From: Gemmataceae bacterium
GTDB lineage: Bacteria; Planctomycetota; Planctomycetia; Gemmatales; Gemmataceae
Assembly (NCBI GenBank): GCA_019694755.1
Contig: JAIBBI010000020.1
Location: forward strand, 1 to 55,723
DNA: 55,723 nucleotides
Direction: 5' to 3'
Of the stretch, positions 8,721-20,000 are shown one piece after another. The translations under genes were made by a program, and so were the position numbers. The notes beneath the pieces were generated by a model, which was not told the origin of the DNA, did not search any database, and worked only from the letters and a program-made list of their open reading frames with translations. Within the stretch, counting starts at the first letter, position 1, and every line of letters begins with the position of its first letter.

Positions 8721-10888
8721 GCGCACTGCCCACTTCTGCCGATCTGCTCGGTCCGCTCAAGCAGCGGTTCGGCTATTCCACGTTCCGCCCGCTGCAGGAA
8801 GAGATTATCCGCGACCTGCTGGCCGGGCGCGATACGCTTGCACTCCTGCCCACCGGCGGCGGCAAAAGCCTGTGCTACCAGCTTCCCGCGCTGCTGCGCC
8901 CGGGGCTCACGCTCGTCGTGTCGCCGCTCATCTCATTGATGAAGGACCAGGTCGACGCGCTGACCGCGGCGGGCATCCCGGCGACGTTTCTGAATTCGAG
9001 CCTCGAACCCGATGAGGCCCGCGAGCGCATGCGCGGACTCGACGCCGGCACCTACCGGCTGCTGTACGTCGCGCCCGAGCGGCTGATGACGGGCAGCTTC
9101 CTCCCCGATCTCGCCCGCTGGCAGGTCAACACCGTCGCGGTCGACGAGGCCCACTGCGTGAGCCAGTGGGGCCACGACTTCCGGCCGGAGTACCGCCAAC
9201 TCGCCCGAGTCCGCGACAGCGTGCCGCGGGTGACCATGATCGCCCTGACGGCGACGGCCACCGAACACGTACGGGCCGACATCATCACGTCGCTCGGCAT
9301 GCGCGACGCCCGGCAGCACATCGGTAGCTTCAACCGGCCCAACCTCTCCTACGCCGTCCGCGACCGCGCGGATGGCTACCGCCAGCTACTCGACTTCATC
9401 CGCCGGCGGCCGAAAGTGAGCGGCATCGTTTACGTGCTGGCCCGGGCCACGGCCGACCGGCTCGCGCAATGGCTGCAGCGCGACGGCATCCGGGCCGACG
9501 CGTATCACGCCGGGCTGGAAGGCAAGGACCGGGCCCGCGTGCAGGACGCCTTTCAGCGCGACGACATCGACGTGGTCTGCGCGACGATCGCCTTCGGCAT
9601 GGGCATCAACAAGCCGAACGTCCGGTTCGTCACGCACTACGACCTGCCGAAGAACATCGAGGGGTACTATCAGGAAACGGGGCGCGCCGGGCGCGACGGC
9701 CTGCCGGCCGACTGCCTGCTGCTCTACGACCCCGCCGACGCGATCAAGTTGCAGCGGTTCATCGACGACGGCACCGACCCGGACGAGAAGGCCCGCGGCA
9801 CGCAAAAGCTCCGGCAGATGAAGCGGTTTGCCGAGTCGACCGCGTGCCGGCGGGCGTCGCTGCTCGGCTACTTCGGCGAGGCGATGCCGCTGACCAACTG
9901 CGCGAGTTGCGACAACTGCCTGACGCCCCGCGAGTCGTACGACGGCACGCTGCCCGCCCAGAAGTTCATGTCGTGCGTGTACCGCATTCGCGAGAAATCG
10001 GGCTTCGGCGTCGGGGCGGGGCACGTCATCGACGTGCTGCTGGGCGGCGATACCGAGAAGGTCCGCAAGTGGGAGCATCAGTCGCTGAGCACCTACGGCA
10101 TCGGCAAAGACACGAGCCGGGCCGAGTGGAAGCACGTTGCGCGGGAACTGATGCGGCTCGGCCTGATCGATGCCGACCCCGGAAAGTTCGAAACGCTCGC
10201 GCTGACCTCGCACGGGATGGCCGTGCTCCGGCAGCGGACCGCCGTCTCACTGACGAGGGGCACGGCCGAGGACACTCGGCCGGAGACGCCCGTGACCGAG
10301 GGCTACGACGCCTCGCTCTTCGATACCCTCCGCGACCTCCGCAAGCGGATCGCGACGGAGCGGGGCGTGCCCGCCTTCGTGATCCTCTCCGACGTTGCAC
10401 TCCGGCAGATGGCCCGCGATTACCCGCGCGACCGGGCCGCCCTGCTGCGCGTCAGCGGCGTCGGCGAGAAGAAACTCGCGGACTTCGGCCAGGTCTTTCT
10501 CGAAGCCATCAACGAGTACGTCGTCGCAAAGGGCACGCCGGCGGCCGAGGCTCCCGCGCCACCCCCGGCCCGGATTCCGGTACGCAAGCCGCTCAACGGC
10601 ACCTCCCGGCAATCGCTACTCATGTACCGGGACGGTCAGACGGTCGCCGACATCGCCGAGACCCGCGGCCTGACGCTCGGGACGATCTACACCCACCTCA
10701 CGAACGCGATGATCGCCGGCGAAGAGATCGACATCGACCGCATTCTCTCAGCCGAGAAGCGGGCCCGGGCCGAGGAAGTGCTGACCGAGATCGGCCGGGC
10801 CAACCTCACCGGAGCCCTCGAAAAGCTCGGCGAAGGCTGGGACTACGGCATGCTGAAGATCTACATCGAGTACACGCGGCGGGAGTAA
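8717..10888 (+). CDS. recQ: ATP-dependent DNA helicase RecQ
   Basis: 723 residues with a GTG start overlapping the cca stop codon. The superfamily 2 helicase core has Walker A TGGGKS with Lys50, the DEAH box at 143-146 (VDEAHCVSQWGHDF, including the RecQ aromatic loop) and motif VI QETGRAGRDG. The RecQ zinc site is complete: Cys377, Cys395, Cys398 and Cys401. A winged-helix RQC domain and an HRDC domain (about 525-605) follow. After a Pro/Ala linker comes a C-terminal helix-turn-helix segment (about 628-723; QSLLMYRDGQTVADIAETRG) found in some bacterial RecQ proteins. The enzyme unwinds DNA 3'-5' for recombinational repair. It is convergent with deoC with eight bases between the stops. Confidence 0.95.
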   Translation: MSALPTSADLLGPLKQRFGYSTFRPLQEEIIRDLLAGRDTLALLPTGGGKSLCYQLPALLRPGLTLVVSPLISLMKDQVDALTAAGIPATFLNSSLEPDEARERMRGLDAGTYRLLYVAPERLMTGSFLPDLARWQVNTVAVDEAHCVSQWGHDFRPEYRQLARVRDSVPRVTMIALTATATEHVRADIITSLGMRDARQHIGSFNRPNLSYAVRDRADGYRQLLDFIRRRPKVSGIVYVLARATADRLAQWLQRDGIRADAYHAGLEGKDRARVQDAFQRDDIDVVCATIAFGMGINKPNVRFVTHYDLPKNIEGYYQETGRAGRDGLPADCLLLYDPADAIKLQRFIDDGTDPDEKARGTQKLRQMKRFAESTACRRASLLGYFGEAMPLTNCASCDNCLTPRESYDGTLPAQKFMSCVYRIREKSGFGVGAGHVIDVLLGGDTEKVRKWEHQSLSTYGIGKDTSRAEWKHVARELMRLGLIDADPGKFETLALTSHGMAVLRQRTAVSLTRGTAEDTRPETPVTEGYDASLFDTLRDLRKRIATERGVPAFVILSDVALRQMARDYPRDRAALLRVSGVGEKKLADFGQVFLEAINEYVVAKGTPAAEAPAPPPARIPVRKPLNGTSRQSLLMYRDGQTVADIAETRGLTLGTIYTHLTNAMIAGEEIDIDRILSAEKRARAEEVLTEIGRANLTGALEKLGEGWDYGMLKIYIEYTRRE

Positions 10889-10896
10889 GTCCCCAC

Positions 10897-11616
10897 TCAA
10901 TACCCGCTGGCCGCGGGGCCGCCCGCGAAAGCGATCGGTTCGAGGTTCAGGCGTTTGCGCCAGTCGTCGAGGAGTTCCTTCGACTTGCTGGTGCCGCAGC
11001 GGGTCACGCCCAGTTGATGAACCTTGATCAGGGTATCGACGTCGCGCACGCCACCCGCCGCCTTCACCTGCACGTGAGCCGGGCTGTGCTTGCGCATCAG
11101 GGCGAGGTCTTCGAGCGTCGCGCCGCCGGTGCCGTAACCGGTGGAGGTCTTCACCCAGTCGGCCTTCAGGTCGGCGCAGATCTCGCACAGGCGGATCTTG
11201 TGCTCGTCCTTCAGGTAGCAGTTCTCGAAGATCACCTTCACCTTGACGCCGGCCGCGTGAGCGGTGTCGATCACCGCGGCGATGTCGTCGCGGACGTAGC
11301 TCCAGTCGCCCGAGAGCACCTTGGAGATGTTCACGACCATGTCGAGTTCGACGCCGCCGTCGATGACCGCCTGCCGGGCCTCGGCCGCCTTGATCGACGA
11401 CACGTGCCCGCCGTGCGGGAAGCCGATCACCGTGCTCGGCTTCACGGTCGAGCCGGCCAGGAGTTCCGCACAGCGCTTCAGGTGAAACGGCATGATGCAG
11501 ACGCTCGCGGTGTCGTAGGCTACCGCGAGTCGGCAACCCGCGTCCAACTCAGCGGCCGTCAGGAACGGCTGGAGGAGCGAGTGGTCGAGCATCTTCGCCA
11601 GGTCGGAGTAGTTCAT
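10897..11616 (-). CDS. deoC: Deoxyribose-phosphate aldolase
   Basis: 239 residues, close to the usual 220-260. The enzyme splits 2-deoxyribose 5-phosphate into glyceraldehyde 3-phosphate and acetaldehyde in deoxynucleoside breakdown. The active site is complete: Asp92 in ELDMVVNIS, the Schiff-base Lys156 in [10 protein letters not shown], and the proton-relay Lys185 in VKAAGGVR. The phosphate site GGVRD follows. The ATG at 11616 overlaps the stop of the upstream isomerase gene (ATGA, 11613-11616), so the two are translated as a coupled pair. Confidence 0.95.
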   Translation of the reverse strand: MNYSDLAKMLDHSLLQPFLTAAELDAGCRLAVAYDTASVCIMPFHLKRCAELLAGSTVKPSTVIGFPHGGHVSSIKAAEARQAVIDGGVELDMVVNISKVLSGDWSYVRDDIAAVIDTAHAAGVKVKVIFENCYLKDEHKIRLCEICADLKADWVKTSTGYGTGGATLEDLALMRKHSPAHVQVKAAGGVRDVDTLIKVHQLGVTRCGTSKSKELLDDWRKRLNLEPIAFAGGPAASGY

Positions 11617-12530
11617 CGTGCGGTCCCGCGTGGGAGAAAGTTGCGAAGGTAGGTGTGACTCTGAATCAGGGCGGCCTGCCGACGTTCGAGCGGGCCCTCA
11701 TACGCCCGGTCTTCGACTTCGACGCAAACCGGGCCGTTGTAGCCCGTGTCCGTGAGCCTGGAGAAGAACTTGCCCCAGTCGACGTCGCCCAGCCCCGGCA
11801 GCTTCGGCGAGTGCCAGAGGTTCGGGAACGCAAACGCGCCGTACTCGTCGAGCGCGGCGCGGTTGATGCGCAGGTCCTTGGCGTGAACGTGGAACAACCG
11901 GTCGGGGAATTCAATCATCGGCTTCAGGTAGCACATGTGCTGCAGAACGAGGTGCGAAGGATCGTAGTTGAGGCCGACGTGCGGGCCGAGGTCCGCGAAC
12001 AGCCTGCGCCAGACCGCGGGGCTCGTCGCGAGGTTCTTGCCGCCCGGCCATTCATCTTTCGTGAATGACATCGGACAGTTCTCGATGCCGATGCGGACAT
12101 TGTGGTCCTCGGCCAGTTTCGCCAGCGGCTTCCAGACCTTGAGCATTCGCGGCCAGTTGTCGTCGATGGTTTTCGCCGGGTCCCGGCCGATGAAGGTGTT
12201 GATCACCCGGATGCCGAGCCGGTCGGCCGCGAGGATCACCTGCTCCAGGTGGCGGGCGAAACCCGTGGCGGCGGCCTCGTCGGGGTCGAGCGGGTTCGGG
12301 TAATAGCCGAGCCCGCTGATCGCCACGCCGTGCTTGCCGCACAGGTCGTGAACCTTGGCCGGCTCAAACTTCGTGACGTCGAGGTGGGTGATGCCCGCGT
12401 ACCGGCGTTCGGCCTTGCCGGGCGGCCAGCACATCACTTCCACGCAGTCGTAGCCCGTGCGGGCCGCAAACGCGAGCACCGCGTCGAGATCGAGGTCCGG
12501 GAGTATCGCGCTGACAAATCCGAGGGTCAT
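11613..12530 (-). CDS. Sugar phosphate isomerase/epimerase (xylose isomerase-like TIM barrel)
   Basis: 305 residues from the ATG at 12530 ([16 protein letters not shown]). An upstream extension stays open but runs under the divergent promoter region and does not resemble the family. TIM-barrel metal-site motifs are visible in order: [38 protein letters not shown] and the C-terminal VCVEVEDR, giving the Glu-Asp-His-Glu set of AP2E/xylose-isomerase-like enzymes. The actual sugar substrate is unknown. Coupling to deoC suggests a role in sugar or sugar-phosphate breakdown. Confidence 0.88.
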   Translation of the reverse strand: MTLGFVSAILPDLDLDAVLAFAARTGYDCVEVMCWPPGKAERRYAGITHLDVTKFEPAKVHDLCGKHGVAISGLGYYPNPLDPDEAAATGFARHLEQVILAADRLGIRVINTFIGRDPAKTIDDNWPRMLKVWKPLAKLAEDHNVRIGIENCPMSFTKDEWPGGKNLATSPAVWRRLFADLGPHVGLNYDPSHLVLQHMCYLKPMIEFPDRLFHVHAKDLRINRAALDEYGAFAFPNLWHSPKLPGLGDVDWGKFFSRLTDTGYNGPVCVEVEDRAYEGPLERRQAALIQSHTYLRNFLPRGTAR

Positions 12531-12589
12531 GCTGGTAAATCCTGGCGAAAGTCCGAATGAGAGTTTATCCGCCGGGGGCCGGGCGTCGC

Positions 12590-12595
12590 TACAAT
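12590..12595 (+). promoter_or_regulatory. Candidate -10 element for the double-DUF1080 gene
   Basis: TACAAT lies 32 bases before the ATG at 12628 in the 97-base divergent region. A weak CGGAG ribosome site precedes the start. Confidence 0.35.
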
Positions 12596-12627
12596 TCCCG
12601 GGTCCACTCACCGATCCGGAGTCTGCG

Positions 12628-14040
12628 ATGCGACCGCTTGCGATCTGGCTGCTCTTCACTGGCATTGCGACGGCCAGCCCGCCCGCAGGGTTCACGCCAC
12701 TCTTCAACGGCACGGACTTCACCGGCTGGCACTATATGGATACGTTTGACCCGCGAAAGCTGGCGGCCATGAGCCCGGCCGACCGCGACGCCAAGCTCGC
12801 CGCCTGGGCCAAGTCCTCGGAGGGGCACTGGAAGGTTGTCGCCGGTGGGACCGAGACGAAAGCGGAACAGTTGCTGTTGGAGACGGCCCCGACCCGGCGC
12901 GGCCGCTGGCGACATTTCCAGAACCCCATCTACCAGTGGGTCACCGTTGAACGGCAGGTCCCGTCGTCCATCATCTACAACGACGGCCACGGAGCGTTCC
13001 TCACCACCGACCGCGATTATGGCGACATTGAACTGCTTGTCGAGTACAAGACCGTCGCCAAGGCCGACAGCGGCGTGTACCTCCGCGGCTGCCCACAGGT
13101 CCAGATCTGGGACTCGACCGAGGAGGCCAAGTTCAAGCTCGGCGCGGCCAAGGGGTCCGGCGGACTGTGGAACAACAGTGCGGGCGCGCCCGGCAAAGAC
13201 CCGCTGGTGAAAGCCGACAAGCCGTTCGGGGAATGGAACAGCCTGCGGATCATTCAGGTCGGCGAGCGGACGACGGTGTACCTGAACGGACAGCTCGTCG
13301 TCGATCACGCGCGGATGGAAAACTACTTCGAGAAGGACCGTAGCAAGCCGCTGCCGCGGACGGGGCCGATCCAGCTCCAGACCCACGGCGGCGAAATCTC
13401 CTGGCGGAACTTGTACGTCCGCGAGATTCCCCCCGACGAGGCCAACGCCATCCTCCGCAAGCACAACGACTCTGGATTCGCCGACATCTTCAACGGCAAA
13501 GACCTGACCGGCTGGGCCGGGTCGACCGACAGCTACGAGGTGAAGGACGGCGCGATCGTGTGCAAGCCCAAGCAGGGCGGGGTACTGCACACGAAGGACG
13601 AATACCGCAACTTCGTCGTGCGGGTCGAGTTCAAGCTGCCGCCCGCGGGCAACAACGGCTTCGCGATCCGCTACCCCGGCTCGGGCGATACCGCCTATGT
13701 CGGCATGTGCGAACTGCAGGTGCTCGACGACGACGCCCCAGTGTACAAGAAACTCGACCCCCGGCAGTTCAACGGCAGCGCGTACGGCATGACCGCCGCC
13801 CAGCGCGGCTACTTGCGCAAGACCGGCGAATGGAACTTCGAGGAGATCACCGTCAACGGCTCGAAGATCTTCGTCGAGCTCAACGGCACGCGGATCCTCG
13901 ACACCGACTTGGCTAAGGTCACGGAATACATGGGCGGCAAGCCGCACCCGGGCAAGGACCGGACGACCGGAAGCTTCGGTTTCGCCGGCCACAACGACCC
14001 GGTGGCATTCCGAAACGTACGGATCCGGAAGCTGGACTGA
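12628..14040 (+). CDS. Secreted protein with two DUF1080 (3-keto-disaccharide hydrolase-like) domains
   Basis: 470 residues. A signal peptide (about 1-16, [17 protein letters not shown]) leads into two LamG-like beta-sandwich DUF1080 domains. Domain 1 (about 20-270) opens with [15 protein letters not shown] and ends in [13 protein letters not shown]. Domain 2 (about 282-470) opens with [16 protein letters not shown] and ends in [15 protein letters not shown]1080 proteins are greatly expanded in planctomycetes; some members act on glycosides or 3-keto sugars, but activity cannot be assigned here. Its stop codon directly abuts the stop of the convergent giant surface-protein gene. Confidence 0.88.
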   Translation: MRPLAIWLLFTGIATASPPAGFTPLFNGTDFTGWHYMDTFDPRKLAAMSPADRDAKLAAWAKSSEGHWKVVAGGTETKAEQLLLETAPTRRGRWRHFQNPIYQWVTVERQVPSSIIYNDGHGAFLTTDRDYGDIELLVEYKTVAKADSGVYLRGCPQVQIWDSTEEAKFKLGAAKGSGGLWNNSAGAPGKDPLVKADKPFGEWNSLRIIQVGERTTVYLNGQLVVDHARMENYFEKDRSKPLPRTGPIQLQTHGGEISWRNLYVREIPPDEANAILRKHNDSGFADIFNGKDLTGWAGSTDSYEVKDGAIVCKPKQGGVLHTKDEYRNFVVRVEFKLPPAGNNGFAIRYPGSGDTAYVGMCELQVLDDDAPVYKKLDPRQFNGSAYGMTAAQRGYLRKTGEWNFEEITVNGSKIFVELNGTRILDTDLAKVTEYMGGKPHPGKDRTTGSFGFAGHNDPVAFRNVRIRKLD

Positions 14041-17000
14041 TTACACGTTACCCGCGCTCACCGCCACGTTCGCGCCGTCGAGGCGGGTGTCGTAGGGGCC
14101 GGGGACGGTGTTTTGCAGGTTCAGGTAATCCTTGAGCTTGCCGCCCGAGGAGTCGGCCGTGTTCTGGCCGTTGAGGTAAACGCGGACGCGGGTCCGCCGG
14201 TTGAGGCCCGAGCCAACGTAGATATCGAGCAGGCCGTCGGTATCGGCCTGGCCATAGCCGACGGATCCGACGCCGCAGGTGAGAGCAAGTGTCGGGTCGG
14301 CCGCGCCGGAGCCGGGGCCGTCGTTGAAGAACTCGATGGCCGTCTGGGCGACGCCGGTCTTGCTGAGCACCTCGCCGTTGATTACCTTGACGTGGGCTCC
14401 GCCGCCGAAGCCCGCCCCGGTGAGGATGTCGCCGTACTTGTCGGGCTGCTTCGCGCCGTCGAGCGTATATCGGCCTACGTCGATGAACACGCCGTTCTGC
14501 GAGCCGGCATACGCCTCGAAGCTGGACATCGGGGCGTTCGCACCGGCTTGATTCAGCGTGTGGCCGTTAATCACTTTCACCGTCGTGGCCCGGCCCGCGC
14601 CGGGAGCCGTCACGATGTCCAGCTTGTCGTCGCCATTCACGTCGCCGACCGCGACGCGCACGCCGCCGAGGAAGGTCGGCTCGTAAGCATAGAAGCCGGT
14701 GAGTTGATTGATGTTCGAGTTCATCGGCTGGTTCTTGCTGAAGCCGAATACGCGGACGTCCGGCCCGCCGCCCGCGCCGGGGCCGGTCACGATCTCCGCC
14801 TGGCCATCGCCGGTGATGTCGCCCGCCGCCACATACACACCGCCCTGGAAGGTCGGCGTGTAGGCATAAAACTGGGCCAGGATGTCGTTGGCACCCAGCA
14901 CGCTGTTCGGCGGGAACTTCGAGTTGAAGATCCGCTCGCCGCGAATGACGGTAACGAGCGGCGGGGCGGCCGACCCGTTGGCCACGATCACGTCCGGGAA
15001 GTTGTTGCCGTCGACGTCGCCAATGGAGATCGTCGGAGCACGGTACGGCCCGAACGGGTTGGTGAATTGCGGGGCGGCAAGGAACGGTGCGGCCGGAGGC
15101 AACGTTCCGGTAAACCCGCCGGTGATCGGCTGGCCGTTCAAGGAACCATTGGCCACGATCTGGTACTGGTTGGGGCCGGTCTGCACCGCGGCCGCCTGGA
15201 TCGTCAGCCCGCGGATGTTCTCGATGCTCTCGAACAGGATCGGCCGGCGCAGTTCCACCGCGCCGTTGTTCGGATCCGTGAACGTGAACACACCATTGCC
15301 CTCGGCCGCATTCAGGTTCTGCAGGCTGACTCGGACACCCTTGATCACCGGGGTTGCCAGTTCATCGCCCGGAATGATCGGGCCCTTGTTCACGTCGAGG
15401 TTGACCTGCGTCGGCGTCGGTAGGCCGCCGCGGACGAAGATCGGCGTGGTCGTGCTCGGCTCGACCGCCAACACGTTGGAATTCGTGCCCGCGAAGATCG
15501 CGAAGCCGTTCACCGGGCTGGCGACGAGCTTGTTGTTGCCGCCGCTGTCGACCGCCCGGACGATCAGCGGGTACGACGTGGCCGCGCCCGACCCGTCGTC
15601 GTTGAAGCCCGTGCGCACTTCGCCCGCACCCGCGCCGAGATTGATCGACGTGACCTGGCCATCGAACGTGAAGCCGTCTCCCGTACGGAGGAACAGGTCA
15701 CCGGCCGTCATGGTGATGCCGTCGGTCCCCGCCACCTTGCCGATCGTCAGGCCACCCTTGGTGCGGGCCACCGTCAGGCCGGCATTGTTGCTGGCGAAGA
15801 GCGGGAAACTGTTGCCCGGCTGATCGAGGTAGAAGGTCCCCGCGCCGAGCAGGCGAACCCCATCGGGGGCGGTGAGGCTGCCGCTGAACTGGCCGACGCC
15901 GCCGGCGGTAGTGTTGAACGAAACCGTTGACTTCGCCGACACATTGGTCTTCAGATTGATCGAATCCGAGTTGTTCAGATCGACGAGTCCATTGGTCGCC
16001 GTGATGCCGGTGCGGACGCCGTCGCACACTGTCACGCTGTCCACCAGCAGGGCCTGCCCGTTCGTGTACTTGAAGTCGGTGCCTGCGATGCCCGCGAGGG
16101 TGCCCACGAGATTCGCGGCCGTCAGGTTGACATTCCCGCCGGCCGCGAGGGCCAGCGACTTCGCCGTGATGACGGCGTTGCCCGAAATGTCGCCGGACGA
16201 GCGGATGTCGAGCGTGTCGACGGCCGATCCGGACTTCTGACCGTTGGTCAGGTCAACCGGTCCGGCCACGGTCACTGCGCCGGAGGTCGATCGGCCGGCT
16301 TGCAGAATACCCGCGGCGACGAAGTCGAGTTCGGCGTCGCTGAGTTCCAGCGTGCCGGCCGAGCCCGGGTTGTCGCCCAGCACAATGGCGGTGGCATCGG
16401 TCCGCGGGTCGAGCATCACGCACGCGGTGGCCGCATTCACCTGCTGAGTAAAGTTCATCTCGTCGGCGACGATATGGATGTTCTTGCCGCCGGAGACGAT
16501 GCCGTCGATCGGACCGGCGATGACCGTGACCGTGCCCACCGTGATCGACGTGTTCGCCTTCTGCGTCACGTCCACCGTGCCCGTCGTCGTGACCGCTACC
16601 GTCCCGATGCTGTTGTCGTTCGCCAGCGCGACAGCCCCGCCGGCAGTGACGCCCAGGTTCGTTACCGATAGCGTGCCGTTGACCTTTTCCGATACGCCAG
16701 CCGCGCTCCACAGGTGCAGCGTCGGCACCTTCGCGTTCGCCAGGCTGATCGCCGACGACACCGTGATTGCCCCGGCGGTGCCGTCGCCGATCTGCAGGAT
16801 CTTCGCCGTGACGAAGTCGAGCTCGGCGTCCGTGAGATCCACGCCCAGGTCGATCGCCTTACCGGTGGTCGTCGTCCGGATGATGACATTGTCGCCCAGC
16901 ACCGGCTGACTGATCGTCAGGTCGTCCGCCTGCACCGTCACCACGTCGTTCGTCGTGTCGATCCCGTTCAGCGTCCCCAGCAAGCACAGCATCACCGACC

Positions 17001-20000
17001 CCAGCGTCAGCGCGTTCGCGTCCAGGTACGACACGTTGTCCTCGGCATCGATGCCAAGGGTGTCCACATCGTTGCCCGATGCCACCAGCGACACGCCCGT
17101 GCCCGCGACGATGCCCAGCTTGCCGACGACCACCGCACCGGGCCCCGAGACCGACTGGGCCGACTGGAGTTCCAGCGTCCCCACCGACTTGCCCGACACC
17201 TGACCCGACTTCAGGTTGATGTCCCCTGCGAACGTGATCGCCCCCGCGCCGCCCGAGCCGATCCGCAGGATGCTCGCGGTCACCTGATTCAGTTCCGCGT
17301 CCGTCAGCTTCAGCCCGGCCGTCTCCGCGCCCAGCGTCACGACCGTCCCGGCCGTCCGTTCCTGCAGGATCACGCAGCCCGTGCCCGCGTCCAGCACGTT
17401 CGTAACGTCCATCGTGTCCGACGTCAGAATGATGTTGCCGTCGTTCGTCGACACGATCCCGTTCCGCGTCGTGTCCGCCACCACCACCGAACCCACCGTG
17501 ATCACCTTGGCCGTGAATGCGAAGTTGTCCTTCGACGTGCCCGCGATCGTCCCTACGTCGTTCAACGAGTTCAGCGTCACCGCCCCGCCGCTCGACACCC
17601 CCAGCTTGTCTACCGTGATCGCGGCAGACTGCGTCACGTTCCCGCTCGAACGAAGGTCCAGCCGACCGATCGCCGCCGACACCTGTCCGTTCGTCAGGTC
17701 GATCGCCCCCGACACGTTCACCGCTCCCGTCGAACTCGTCCCCACCTGCAACAATCCCGCCGTGATCTGGTTCAACTCCGCGTCGTCCAGCTCCAGCGTC
17801 CCCGCCGTCGCAGGATTCGCGCCCAGCACCACTCCCGTCGATGCCGAACGCGGTGCGAGGATGACATTGGCCGTCCCGGCATTCACCTGCTGAGTAAAGT
17901 TCATCTCGTCGGCGACGATGTGGATGTTCTTGCCGCCGGAGACGATGCCGTCGATCGGACCGGCGATGACCGTGACCGTGCCCACCGTGATCGACGTGTT
18001 CGCCTTCTGCGTCACGTCCACCGTGCCCGTCGTCGTGACCGCTACCGTCCCGATGCTGTTGTCGTTCGCCAGCGCGACAGCCCCGCCGGCAGTGACGCCC
18101 AGGTTCGTTACCGATAGCGTGCCGTTGACCTTTTCCGATACGCCAGCCGCGCTCCACAGGTGCAGCGTCGGCACCTTCGCGTTCGCCAGGCTGATCGCCG
18201 ACGACACCGTGATTGCCCCGGCGGTGCCGTCGCCGATCTGCAGGATCTTCGCCGTGACGAAGTCGAGCTCGGCGTCCGTGAGATCCACGCCCAGGTCGAT
18301 CGCCTTACCGGTGGTCGTCGTCCGGATGATGACATTGTCGCCCAGCACCGGCTGACTGATCGTCAGGTCGTCCGCCTGCACCGTCACCACGTCGTTCGTC
18401 GTGTCGATCCCGTTCAGCGTCCCCAGCAAGCACAGCATCACCGACCCCAGCGTCAGCGCGTTCGCGTCCAGGTACGACACGTTGTCCTCGGCATCGATGC
18501 CAAGGGTGTCCACATCGTTGCCCGATGCCACCAGCGACACGCCCGTGCCCGCGACGATGCCCAGCTTGCCGACGACCACCGCACCGGGCCCCGAGACCGA
18601 CTGGGCCGACTGGAGTTCCAGCGTCCCCACCGACTTGCCCGACACCTGACCCGACTTCAGGTTGATGTCCCCTGCGAACGTGATCGCCCCCGCGCCGCCC
18701 GAGCCGATCCGCAGGATGCTCGCGGTCACCTGATTCAGTTCCGCGTCCGTCAGCTTCAGCCCGGCCGTCTCCGCGCCCAGCGTCACGACCGTCCCGGCCG
18801 TCCGTTCCTGCAGGATCACGCAACCCGTGCCCGCGTCCAGCACGTTCGTAACGTCCATCGTGTCCGACGTCAGAATGATGTTGCCGTCGTTCGTCGACAC
18901 GATCCCGTTCCGCGTCGTGTCCGCCACCACGACCGAGCCCACCGTGATCACCTTGGCCGTGAATGCGAAGTTGTCCTTCGACGTGCCCGCGATCGTCCCC
19001 ACGTCGTTCAAGGAGTTCAGCGTCACCGCCCCGCCGCTCGACACCCCCAGCTTGTCTACCGTGATCGCGGCAGACTGCGTCACGTTCCCGCTCGAACGCA
19101 GGTCCAGCCGCCCGATCGCCGCCGACACCTGTCCGTTCGTCAGGTCGATCGCCCCCGACACGTTCACCGCTCCCGTCGAACTCGTCCCCACCTGCAACAA
19201 TCCCGCCGTAATCTGGTTCAGCTCCGCGTCGTCCAGCTCCAGCGTCCCCGCCGTCGCAGGATTCGCTCCCAACACCACGCCCGTCGATGCCGACCGCGGT
19301 GCGAGGATGACTGCGCTCGTGCCCGCCTTGATCTGGGCGGTCACTGTCATCTCGTCGGCGGTCAGCGTGACGGCCGCGCCGTGAGCGTTGATGTCGGTCA
19401 GTGTGGCCATGCACGTGGGGACGGTCTCAATCGTCAGCGGCGTGTTGGCCTTATTCGTAAAGACGATCGCGCCCACGCCGTCGATGGCCAGGCTGGTGAC
19501 GGCGTTGTCGCCCGAGAGGTTCACGGCCGTGGTGGCCGCACCGGAGTTGGCCGCGGTCACGGCCAGGGTCTTCACGCCGATCGAGCCGCCGAGCGCGGTC
19601 ACCGTTTTATCCGTAACGATGTGGATCGACGGCAACTTGGCCGCGCTCACACTCACGGCGGCGGAGAGGGTGATCGCCCCCGTCGTGCCGTCGCCGATCT
19701 GCAGCAGCTTGGCGGTGATCTTGTTCAGCGATGCATTGGTGATCTGCGTGCCGATGTCGAGCGTGTTGCCGGCCGTGGCCGGGGTGATAATCACGCAATC
19801 GCCCAACACGGCCTGATCGAAGGTCGGGTCGGCACCGCTCAGAACGATCTGCTTGCCCGACGCATCGATCCCGTTGAATGTGTCGTCGCAAACCGTCACG
19901 CTGCCGACGGTGATGACCGTGCTGGTGTGAAAAGTGAAGTCGCCGCCCGACTTGCCGGCAATCGTGATCACCGCATTCGCGCCGGTCAGCGAGACGATAC

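Noticed and set aside
16420-19311. CRISPR-like or phage-type repeat array
   Set aside because: The repeat is a large in-frame protein duplication with no short direct repeats or spacers.
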